Shown here piece by piece: positions 1 to 8,500 of a stretch of 9,229 nucleotides of DNA. A model generated the notes under the pieces. The model did no database searches and had not been told where the DNA came from. It saw only the letters and a program-made list of their open reading frames with translations. Each line of letters begins with the position of its first letter. The first letter of the stretch is position 1. A program made the translations under genes and the position numbers. Source of the DNA: an uncultured Propionibacteriaceae bacterium (GTDB taxonomy: Bacteria; Actinomycetota; Actinomycetes; Propionibacteriales; Propionibacteriaceae); the NCBI GenBank assembly GCA_936941515.1, contig CAKZJI010000183.1, positions 1-9,229 of the forward strand. Direction: 5' to 3'.

Positions 1-37
1 GGCCGCGGCGGGGCAGGCGTAGGCTGCGCAGGCAGGG

Positions 38-808
38 GTGGCCGCGGGTGCTGAGCCAGTCGCCGCCGCGCAGGCGGGCGCCGTGGACGGGCGGACCGGC
101 CTGGCCGTCGTCGCCCGCACCCCGATCTCGGGGGTGCGCAAGGTGATCGCGGACCAGCTCTCCCGCTCGCGCCGCGAGGTCCCGGAGGTCACGGCGTGGC
201 TGGACGTGGACGTCACCGCCCTGCTCGAGCTGCGGGCCGCGCTCAAGGCGAAGGACCCGGAGAACGCGCCCTCGCTGCTCGGCCTGATCGCCCGCTTCAC
301 CCTGGCCGGCCTGCGCCGGTACCCGGTGATGAACGCGCGCATCGAGGCGGGGGCGGACGGCAAGGACGAGATCGTGGAGGTCGACGGCGTCCACCTCGGC
401 CTGGCCGTGCAGACCGACCGCGGCCTCATGGTGCCGTCCGTCGAGCACGCGGAGAAGCTGTCCGCGGACGAGCTCACCGCCGCGATCAACGACACCGTCA
501 GCCGCGCCCGCGCGGGCCGGGCCGCCCCGGCCGAGCTCACCCGCGGCACGTTCACGCTGAACAACTACGGCCCGCTGGGCACGGACGGCGCCACGCCGAT
601 CATCAACGTGCCCGAGGTCGGGATGCTCGGCATCGGCCGGATCATCGACCGCCCGTGGGTCGTGGACGGGGAGATCGTGGTCCGCAAGGTCACCGAGATG
701 ACCGTGACCTTCGACCACCGCGTCACCGACGGCGCCACCGCGAGCGCGTTCCTCACGTTCGTGGCGGACTGCCTCCACGATCCGACGGCGGCCCTCGCCC
801 GGATCTGA
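38..808 (+). CDS. Catalytic (C-terminal) domain of 2-oxo acid dehydrogenase E2 acyltransferase, probably branched-chain type; 5' part cut or interrupted
   Basis: The E2 core of a 2-oxo acid dehydrogenase complex moves acyl groups from lipoyl-lysine to CoA in the cytoplasm. The visible frame holds essentially the whole catalytic domain (about residues 20-256): an early ARTPISGVRKVIADQL segment, the FTLNNYGPLGTDGATPIIN strand-loop region, and the active-site motif DHRVTDG with His227 (codon 716-718) and Asp231. The sequence before it (AAAQAG and similar) is the Ala/Gln-rich flexible linker of E2 proteins. Lipoyl and E1/E3-binding domains would lie upstream, outside the window. The frame is also open before the GTG at 38, but a TAG at 20-22 interrupts it, so 38 is only the first possible start after that stop and has a weak ribosome-binding site. 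Phrases such as VARTPISGVRK and REVPEV recall actinobacterial branched-chain (BkdB-like) E2s; pyruvate or 2-oxoglutarate E2 cannot be excluded. It converges on the PAP2 gene across a hairpin. Confidence 0.9.
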   Translation: MAAGAEPVAAAQAGAVDGRTGLAVVARTPISGVRKVIADQLSRSRREVPEVTAWLDVDVTALLELRAALKAKDPENAPSLLGLIARFTLAGLRRYPVMNARIEAGADGKDEIVEVDGVHLGLAVQTDRGLMVPSVEHAEKLSADELTAAINDTVSRARAGRAAPAELTRGTFTLNNYGPLGTDGATPIINVPEVGMLGIGRIIDRPWVVDGEIVVRKVTEMTVTFDHRVTDGATASAFLTFVADCLHDPTAALARI

Positions 809-840
809 TCCGCACGATCCCGGCCCGCCCCGACCCTTGA

Positions 841-903
841 CGACGAGCCCTGCGATGTGGCGGCCATTCCTCGCGGATGGCCGCCACATCGCAGGGCTCG
901 TCG
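841..903. terminator. 27-bp perfect inverted repeat between convergent genes, likely bidirectional terminator
   Basis: The arms 841-867 and 877-903 are perfect reverse complements around a 9-base loop (TCCTCGCGG, 868-876). The repeat begins 32 bases after the E2 stop codon and ends 34 bases before the PAP2 stop codon on the other strand, so it sits almost centrally between two convergent 3' ends. RNA from either strand would fold into a very stable hairpin. No T-run follows on either side, as is common for actinobacterial hairpin terminators. The position supports termination; the unusual length leaves room for another role. Confidence 0.8.
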
Positions 904-937
904 CGTGGTGGGGGTGCGGTGAGCGTGCGGGGAGGGG

Positions 938-1807
938 TCAGTCCGCGCGGCCGCGGCGAAAGGCCGTGCCGAGCGCGCCCCACAGCAGGACCGCGGGGGA
1001 GGCGCTGAGCAGGATCCCGGCCGGCTCGGCCGCCGGGTGGGGGCCGGCGCCGCTGGTCGCGGGGGTGTCGAGGGTGAGGGCCAGCAGCGTCAGCCCGGCC
1101 GCCAGGCCCGCGACGCCCAGGGACCAGAGCGTGGCCTCCACGCCGCGGGCGCCGCGCGGTGCGGGCCGCGGTGCGCCGTCGTACCGGGCGAACGGCACGG
1201 CGAGCAGGCCCCAGGCGGCGGACACGAGCGCCGCGGCGGCCATGTCCGACGGCCGGTGCCAGGCCTCCGTGTAGGCGACGGCGCCGGTGCAGGCGCTGAC
1301 CACGGCGCCGAGGACGGTGGTGAGCGGTCGCCACCGGGCGGGCACGAGCAGCAGCGCGGCCACCGCGGCGCCCGTCGCGAGCGTCATGTGGCCCGAGGGC
1401 AGTGAGTTGCCGCCGGACCACGGGACCCCGTCGGCGTGCTCGGGCCGCGGAAGCGCCGCCTTGAGCAGCTGCGTGGTGAGGTTGGACCCGGCCAGCACGA
1501 GGAGGGCGAGCAGCCCCCGCCGCCGCCACCGGGCCACGGCGAGCGCGCCGAGCGAGGCCAGCGCCATGCCGACCGCCAGCCCGAGCGGCAGGATCCGCAC
1601 CACCTGGGAGGTCACGTCCGGCACGGTGTCCGCGTAGCGCTCCTCGACGGCGCGGAACACCTGGTACTCGAGCACCTGGCCGGCGGAGGACCACACCAGG
1701 GCGGCGTAGACCAGCACGACGCCGGCCACGCACGCGGCCAGCGCCAGCCACCACGTCCACGAGGGGAGGCGGCGCGGGGCGCGGGCGGTGGGGGGCATGG
1801 GTTCCAT
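938..1807 (-). CDS. PAP2-family integral membrane phosphatase
   Basis: This 289-residue protein belongs to the type 2 phosphatidic acid phosphatase family, membrane enzymes that dephosphorylate lipid phosphates or diphosphates such as phosphatidate or undecaprenyl diphosphate; the substrate cannot be told here. Signature motifs are K116-x4-R121-P122, the core NSLPSGH (134-140; His140 is the expected proton donor) and AWHRPSD (182-188; His184 is the expected nucleophile). The longer canonical first motif and the SR of the third are reduced, as I recall from other actinobacterial members. Hydrophobic stretches lie near 18-39, 72-92, 98-115, 143-156, 162-180, 189-207, 227-246 and 263-283, with the catalytic motifs in loops between them. 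The longest start is ATG at 1807. An ATG three codons later (1798) may be the true one, because CACAAT lies 7 bases upstream and neither start has a clear Shine-Dalgarno sequence. It is divergent from the SUKH-like gene and convergent with the E2 gene. Confidence 0.88.
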   Translation of the reverse strand: MEPMPPTARAPRRLPSWTWWLALAACVAGVVLVYAALVWSSAGQVLEYQVFRAVEERYADTVPDVTSQVVRILPLGLAVGMALASLGALAVARWRRRGLLALLVLAGSNLTTQLLKAALPRPEHADGVPWSGGNSLPSGHMTLATGAAVAALLLVPARWRPLTTVLGAVVSACTGAVAYTEAWHRPSDMAAAALVSAAWGLLAVPFARYDGAPRPAPRGARGVEATLWSLGVAGLAAGLTLLALTLDTPATSGAGPHPAAEPAGILLSASPAVLLWGALGTAFRRGRAD

Positions 1808-1811
1808 TGTG
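1806..1811 (-). promoter_or_regulatory. Possible -10 hexamer CACAAT for the PAP2 gene
   Basis: Read on the minus strand, CACAAT ends 7 bases before the ATG at 1798. It overlaps the alternative ATG at 1807, so it can serve as a -10 element only if the 1798 start is used, as a leaderless message. No clear -35 is seen. The call rests on the similar spacing in front of two neighbouring genes. Confidence 0.3.
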
Positions 1812-1896
1812 TCGGACGCGCAGCCGTCATGCAGGCTTCATCGGACGGTCACGCCCCCGTCGCCGTCCCGTCCTCCGCGCCTCTGAGCCGCCTGCC

Positions 1897-1902
1897 TAGC
1901 CT
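1897..1902 (+). promoter_or_regulatory. Likely -10 hexamer TAGCCT for the SUKH-like gene (leaderless)
   Basis: TAGCCT fits the actinobacterial TANNNT -10 pattern and ends 6 bases before the ATG at 1909, so transcription would begin at or next to the start codon. No Shine-Dalgarno sequence competes with this reading, and no convincing -35 is visible. The 101-base gap between the divergent genes also holds a TCGGACG direct repeat (1812-1818 and 1841-1847) of unknown meaning. Confidence 0.5.
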
Positions 1903-1908
1903 GGGGCC

Positions 1909-2595
1909 ATGACCCGCGTGCCCCCCGCCCACGGACATCGCCCGGCCCTCCGCGACTCCACCGGCTCGGCGCCCGGCCCGGGCGTCGAGCCGGGCGCCCG
2001 GCCCCGTCTCTCGGCCGAGGACCTGCTGGCCGCCCGGGACGCCCTGGCCCCGTTCGGCCGGCTGAGCCGGCAGGAGCCCATCGAGTGGGCCGCCGAGGAG
2101 CCCCTCGCCCCGGACCTGGCCGACTTCTACCGCTACGTGGGACCGGAGTGGCTGGAGATCGACACCCTCGGCCTGCCCGTGATGTTCTTCCCGCTGGACC
2201 GCCTGTGGGACGAGCAGGCCGGCTACCGGTGGAACCACCGAACCGGTGCGCTGCTGGTGGACTGGAACGACGACTGGACCGTGGTGGCCAAGCAGGGCGC
2301 CGACCCGTTCATCCACGCGGCCTCCACCGGCCAGGTGCTCATGGCCCCGGGAGACGAGGGCTGGGAGGACCGCCTGGACGAGCCGCGACCGGTCTTCCGG
2401 GACCTCACCGAGATGACCCGCGCGCTCGCGGCCGTGGGCACGGCGTGGGCGCGCTTCGACGACCCGTTCACCGCCGACTGGCATCTCACCGAGGAGGTGA
2501 CGGCCGCCGTCGTCGCCGGCCTGGAGGGGGTGCTCGGCGCCCACGACCGCGCCGTGGACCTGGCCCGAGCCCTCGGCTACCTCCGCGCCGTCTGA
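1909..2595 (+). CDS. SMI1/KNR4 (SUKH)-like protein
   Basis: This is a 228-residue soluble protein with no signal peptide or membrane segment. The first 35 residues are Pro/Gly/Arg-rich and probably disordered. The rest resembles the SMI1/KNR4 (SUKH) fold: ADFYRYVGPEWLEI (71-84), a hydrophobic strand with LPVMFFPLDRLWDEQAGYRW (89-108), DWNDDWTVVAKQGADPFI (118-135), then GQVLMAPGD (141-149) and a helical C-terminal end. SUKH proteins in bacteria are often immunity proteins against polymorphic toxins, but many are lone genes of unknown role. No toxin gene is visible beside this one, so no immunity function is claimed. The ATG at 1909 is chosen because a TANNNT hexamer lies 6 bases upstream and the frame is the only one with normal protein sequence here. 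The next gene, menC, starts 80 bases downstream with its own apparent promoter. The family call is from pattern recognition and is moderately sure. Confidence 0.7.
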   Translation: MTRVPPAHGHRPALRDSTGSAPGPGVEPGARPRLSAEDLLAARDALAPFGRLSRQEPIEWAAEEPLAPDLADFYRYVGPEWLEIDTLGLPVMFFPLDRLWDEQAGYRWNHRTGALLVDWNDDWTVVAKQGADPFIHAASTGQVLMAPGDEGWEDRLDEPRPVFRDLTEMTRALAAVGTAWARFDDPFTADWHLTEEVTAAVVAGLEGVLGAHDRAVDLARALGYLRAV

Positions 2596-5500
2596 GCGTC
2601 GGCGCCGACACAGACAGTCCCACCCCGCCGGCGCCCGTCGGAACGGGAGCCGAGCGCCCTTCCTACACTGGCCGCATGAGCACCGCCCCCGCCCTGCCCC
2701 CGCTGCCCGGCGCGCCGGGCGGTCCCGCCCTGCCGAGCGTCGAGGAGCTGCTGGCCGACGCCGTCGCGGTCGCCCTGCCGATGCGCGTGCGGTTCCGCGG
2801 CACGGACCTGCGCCACCACGGGGGATTTGGGTTCGCGCGCCACCAGCAGGATCGGTCCTGCCATGTTACGAGGGATCGCGGGGACTTCGCGCCAGCGACG
2901 CTGCCTGACGGAATGAGGGGGGTTCGGTTCCTCACGCCGCGCTGATGCTTCGGTTACGTCCCCTCGGAACGGCTCGAACCACAAGAACTCCTCGCGAAAA
3001 ACCTGACCCGGCAGCGCGAGTGCGGTCGCGGGATGCACGGGGGCACCCCTGCGCCAAGCCCACGCCACGCGGCCGCCGCAGGCCCATGCAGCGGCCAACT
3101 CGCGAGCCTCATCGACAGCGAGCTGCAATCCCACCGGCACAACGGGGGCATCACGGTTCACCACCCGGGGGGCTGTTCCTCGGATCTCCTGGTTCGGCTG
3201 GTCGAGCGCGACGATCAACTCATCGACGCTGGAGACCACCACGGCGGCTCGCTCGGGCTGATGCGTGCGCTGCTGCGTCAAGCGTGCGATGTCGCACAAC
3301 CGGAGCGGGTCATCCTCAGCGGGTACCAGCAGCCAGCGCCGCATCCGAGACATCTGATCGGCCAACTGCTCGCTGTCGGCTGCTGAGAATAGCACTACTT
3401 CGACCCCCGAGGGATCATCCGCCGCCGGAGACGCGGACTCTGCCACGATCGCATGCGCATTGGTTCCGCCTGCGCCGAAGGCGCTGACTCCGGCGATCCT
3501 GACCCCTGATCCGGCTGGATCCCAACCGCCGGCTTCACGCTGGACGCAGAAGGGCACCGTGCTCCAATCGATCTCGGGGTTGAGACGGTCGGAGTTGATC
3601 CGCGTGGGCGCCACCTCGCGGTGGCGCAGCTGGAGCAGCACCTTGGTCAGACCAGCCAGCCCGGAGGCAGCCTCCAGATGACCGAGGTTGCCCTTGATCG
3701 AGCCGATGGCGCAGCTCCCAGGAAGGCGCCGATGATCCGCGTCCAGTGCCAGTGCGAGGCCCTGGATCTCGATGGGGTCGCCCAGCGACGTGCCGGTCCC
3801 GTGGGTCTCGACGTAGGAAACGTCCTCAGCCGCGACACGCGCATCCGCCAAGGCTCGTTCGATGACGTCAGCCTGAGCGGCCGCTTGCGGAACCGTGAAA
3901 CCCGGCGCCCGCCCGCCATGACCGACTGCGCTTCCCTTGATCACGCCGAGAATGGGATCCTCATCGGCCAAGGCAGCAGCCAACGGTCGGCACACCAGGA
4001 CGACAGTCCCCTCCCCCGGGACGAATCCCGTGCCGCCCGCGCCAAAGGGCCGGCAGCGGCTGTCGGCGGCCGACATCTCCAGCTCGTCCAGCGCGACGAA
4101 CTTGTCCGAGTGCAGGTGCAGGTTGACACCCCCAATAAGCGCAGTGTCGCACTCGCCCAATCGGAGACTCCGGACTGCCAGATGAAGGGCCACGAGGCCG
4201 GAGGAGCACATGGTATCGACTGTCAAGCTGGGGCCGTGGAGATCGAACTGGAACGCGAGCCGATTGGCCAGCGCGCCCAGTCCTGACCCGATGGACTCGC
4301 TGCCTCCGGCCTCCACAGCGAGATAGGGGTACTCGTGGTACATCGCGCCGATGAATGTGCCGATCGTACGGTCGCTGCGGCGGGCCTCCCCCAAGCCGCT
4401 GGTCTCCAGAGCGCGCAGCGTCACCTTGAGCAGTTCGCGTTCCTGCGGGTCCATCCGCCGCGCAGCATGGGGAGTCAGCCCGAAGGCGGCCGCATCGATC
4501 TCCCCCACACCAGAGCAGTACCCACCTGTGATCCTCTCGGCAGGCCGTCCTCGGGCAGCTCGGGTAGCGGGGGCAGGACCGATGGGAAGACCCTCGTCCA
4601 GCAGCAGCTGCCACAGGGCGTCGACGTCGTCCGCTCCGGGGAATCTCCCGGCCAACCCCACGACGGCCACATCGCCGTCCGCGTCGTCGCTCTCATGAGC
4701 AGGCTCACGGGTCTCGCGGGTGCCCATGCGGGAGACAAGGGTGTCGGCGAGGGCGGCGATGTCCTCGGCCTGGAGCAGGTCCGCTGCCGACAGAGGCAGC
4801 GTGGCTCGAACAGCGTCCGCGATCGCCACCGCGAACTGCGAGGTCATCCCGACATCGGCCAGGGGACAGAAATCGTCGATGGCCTGAGCCGGGAGCTCGA
4901 GCACCGCCGAGATCGCCCCGCGGAGCTGCTGTCGGATCGTCGGCACCTTCTCTGACGCATGCGCGGGCTCAACTGCCACCGTGATCGACGGCTGTGTATA
5001 TGGGGCGCAGGACAGCGCTAGCGCCGACGGCGCAGGTCTCTCAGCAGGCCCCTCGTCTCCACGCAGCAGCACGGCTGCCTGCGTTCCAGTGGCACCAGCA
5101 CCGAGGACCAGCACGCGCCGCAGTCCGGTACCGCTCGGCCAGGGAGTCAGGCCGGCTGACGGGCACGTCAGCCGATCCTGCGACCCGAACTGCCCTTCCG
5201 CAGTGAGGGTCGGAAGCACCTGGCCATGGTGAATCATCAGCAGAGCACGAATCATCTGCGCGAGCCCAGCCGCCGCCTCAGCGTGCCCGAGCTGGGGTTT
5301 GCCGGTGCCAAACAGCGTGTCCGTGCCGAAGACCTCGCGCAGTCCGGCCTGTTCGGCAGCGTCAGCCAGCGCGGCACCAGCCGCTGCCCCCTCCACATAG
5401 TCGACAGCACCAGCCTGCACGCCGGCGGCGGCGAGAGTACGCCGCACGACCTGCACCACCGTTGCTTGGTCCGGTGCCGCGAATCGCCTAGGTCGACCTC

Positions 5501-8500
5501 CCGTGTGCTCGATGGCACTGGCCTCGATAATGGCCAGCGGGGTGACGCATTCGTCGGCACGACGCAGCAGGAGCGCGCCGCAGCCTTCGCCCGGCATCCA
5601 TCCCGGGTGCTGCGCATCGAAGGCGCCAGTCGGAGCCTGCTCGGCTAGAAGCCCCTCATCCTGAAGCAGCTGCAAGTGATAGGGGTGGGCGAAGACATTC
5701 ACGCCGGCCACGACGGCTGCTTCGCACTCGCCCCGCTGCAGCGCCTGGCTGGCGAAATGCAGCGCCGTCAGTGAGGAGGCGCAGGACGTGTCGACTGCGA
5801 TGGCCGGCCCGTTGAACCCGAACACGTGCGTAATCCGGGAGACCAAGTCGGAGGCCGTGCTCGACACGGTCGCCCGTCCTCCGGCGCGCATCGCATCGGC
5901 TCCGACATGTTGGTGATCCGTCCACATCACACCAACGAAGATGCCCGTCGCGGCCCGCTCCGCCGTCGACATGTCGGCGACGAGGCGATCGACCACGGGC
6001 AGGAGACGGCGGGTCTGGGGATCCAGCACTCTCCACTGCGCGGGCGCGATGCCGAAACGCAGAGAGTCTACTGGGTCCTCTCCCGGCAGCCACCCGCCCA
6101 CGGTCCTCGCCAGCGGCCCGACGGCGATCTCCGACCTGTCGCTCGGAACCGATGCTACAAATCGGTCCCCCGCAGCCAGCCGCTCCCACCAAGCGGCGAG
6201 GTCCCCATCCGGGCAGCCTGGGAAGCACGCGGAGACGCCGGTGATTGCGGTGCGCGTCTCCTCGGGAGCCCGCTCGGGCGTCGAGCTAGCGTCGCTGGCC
6301 CCAGGCCCGCACATCAGGGCGCTCAAGAACAGGTCATCCTCTGTCAGCCCGAGATCGGCGGCAATCGGCTCGACCGCAACCGAGCCGATCGGGCATAGGG
6401 ACACCCCACACCTGGCTTGGTCGTCCATCAGCACCTGGGTGATCTGCCCAGCCTCTAGGGTCAGGAACCTATCGCAGTAGGCCTCATAGAGAGGCGTGAC
6501 AGCCGGCCTGTGACCGACCAGGATGATCTCGCAGGCCGCCCGATCAGCCATGGGTCGGTTGTAGACGAAATGCGCCCGCGACGTGAACTGAGAGACTGGC
6601 CCCACCCGATGCAAGGTGTGCGCCTCAGGATGGTGGTAGTACCAGCCCTCGTCGAGGCCCACCACCCCGCCTGGGTGCACGCACACATAGACGCGCACAC
6701 CGAACGTGTCCCCGGCCGAGGGATAACGCCGGTGACGCGCATCAGAGGGACCGTGGCTGGCCACGCCGGAAAGCAGGTCTGCGAGTTCGTCGATCGTCAG
6801 GCTCCCGGAGAAGTCCCGACGCGAGGCGCGCTGGCGGGATCGCACTGTCAGATCGGTGCGCTCAAGACCGTAACCGGTATCCAGCGAGGGCGGTTCCCAG
6901 GCGCGACTCTTCTTGAACCGAGCGACGGCATCGGGATCGAAGAGATCGACCCGCGAGATGGATCCGTCGGCGTCGGGATCCGGGCCGGTTGCCGCTACTA
7001 GCGACGGCGTCCTGTCCGCCGCCGGCTGCTCCGGCGCCGAAACGCCATCGTCCGCCAAGGATGCCGCTATGCCGCGGCACGTCGGCTCGTCCAACAGGAC
7101 GGCGACGGAGATCGCGGTGCCGTAGCGTGCCGCGGCGGCGTCGGAGACCTGCACCATGGTGAACGAGGTGGCGCCATGGTCCCACACATCATCGTCGAGC
7201 TGGAGGCTCGGATCGTCGAGCAGCTCGCGGAACAGCTCGCACAGGTCCTCCGCAAGAACGTTGTCTGGCGGCTCTCCCGCTGCGTCCGGGGCGGCCTGGT
7301 CCGGCGTCGCCACTTCCGACTCACTCAGGAACCGGTGCATCGACCCGGCAGCCACTGGCCAAGGAAGCGCCTGCCGATCAAGCTTGCCGTTCGCAGTCGC
7401 TGGTAGGGCGTCCAGGAAGCAGATGACATTGGGCACCATGTACTGCGGGAGCCGCTGGCACAGGGCCGCTCGCAGAGCCCCTACCTCGGGCACAGCACCC
7501 TGTTCGGCCGGAACCACGTAGGCGACGATTTTCTGCTCCTGGCGCTCGGTGAGCTGCACCGCGACGACAGCGTCGTGGACCTCAGGCAGCGAGCGCAGAT
7601 GAAACTCGATCTCTGACGGCTCAACTCGGAAACCCCGAATCTTCACCTGTGAGTCGCTCCGACCGCGGAAGATGATCAAGCCGTCAGCCTGCATGGACGC
7701 CCTGTCACCGGTTCGGTAGAGCCGAGCCCCTGGAGTGGGATCGAAGGGATCGACGATGAAGCGTTCCGCCGTCAGCTCCGACCGGTTGACGTAGCCCTCG
7801 CTCAGGCAGCGGCCTCCGATGTACAGATCACCCTCCACATCTGCCATGCAGGGAGCCAGGGTCTCGTCAAGCACGTAGTAGCGGGCGTTCGCGATGGGTC
7901 GCCCGTAGGGAATGGAGCGCCAGTCGGGGTTCACCGTCTCGACGTCGAACCAGTTCGACCAGATCGTCGCCTCCGTAGCCCCGCCTAGGCTGACCAAGCG
8001 CGCCTCCGGGAAACCGCGACGAAGCTGCCCGGGCAGTGACAGCGGTGTGAAGTCCCCCGACAGGAAAATGAGCCGCAGGGTTCGGCTGTTCGGCTCGTCC
8101 GTCCGCAACAGCGGCGCGAGCTGCGCCAGTGTGGTGGGGGCGGAGTTCCAGAAGGTGATGGGCTCCTGCTCAAGCACACGAAGCAAGCTGTGAGGATCCC
8201 GCTGCTCGACCTCATTGACGATGTAAATGCCGGCACCTACACTCAGCAACCCGAAGACATCGAAGACGGACAGATCGAATCCCAGGGAAGTGACGTTGAG
8301 GCCGACATCGGCCGGACCGAACTCGTAGCGCTCAGTGCACCACGCAACGACGTTGTTGAGCGCCGGGTGCTTCACCGCCACGCCTTTGGGACGCCCCTCC
8401 GTTCCGGAGGTGAAGAGAACGTAGACCAGCCGGTCGGGGTCTTCGTGGTCCATGCGGGCGAGGTCGGGAGCCGCGACGCCGATCTCACGGTCGGCATCAA

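Noticed and set aside
938..1807. PAP2 protein as catalytically defective because K-x6-RP is shortened to K-x4-RP and the SR of the third motif is missing
   Set aside because: From memory, actinobacterial PAP2 proteins with LPRP, NSLPSGH and WHRPSD have the same reduced motifs; the core histidines are intact.
1965..2004. Overlapping GC palindromes as regulatory hairpins
   Set aside because: They are within the Pro/Gly/Arg-rich coding start of the SUKH-like gene and follow from its codon composition.
2705..2720. 16-bp perfect palindrome (GCCCGGCG and its complement) as an operator
   Set aside because: It lies inside the menC coding start (Pro-Gly-Ala-Pro-Gly-Gly) and is expected from codon use at over 80% GC.
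2577..2810. Extra C-terminal domain of the synthase (about 78 residues after the KR start)
   Set aside because: It is the antisense reading of menC and the end of the SUKH-like gene; its Gly/Arg/Ala composition shows no domain, and it merely stays open because of high GC.
3621..4955. Long plus-strand open frames opposite the synthase as separate genes
   Set aside because: They are antisense shadows of KS2, ACP and KS1 with no family resemblance or start signals; the minus-strand frame carries all catalytic motifs.
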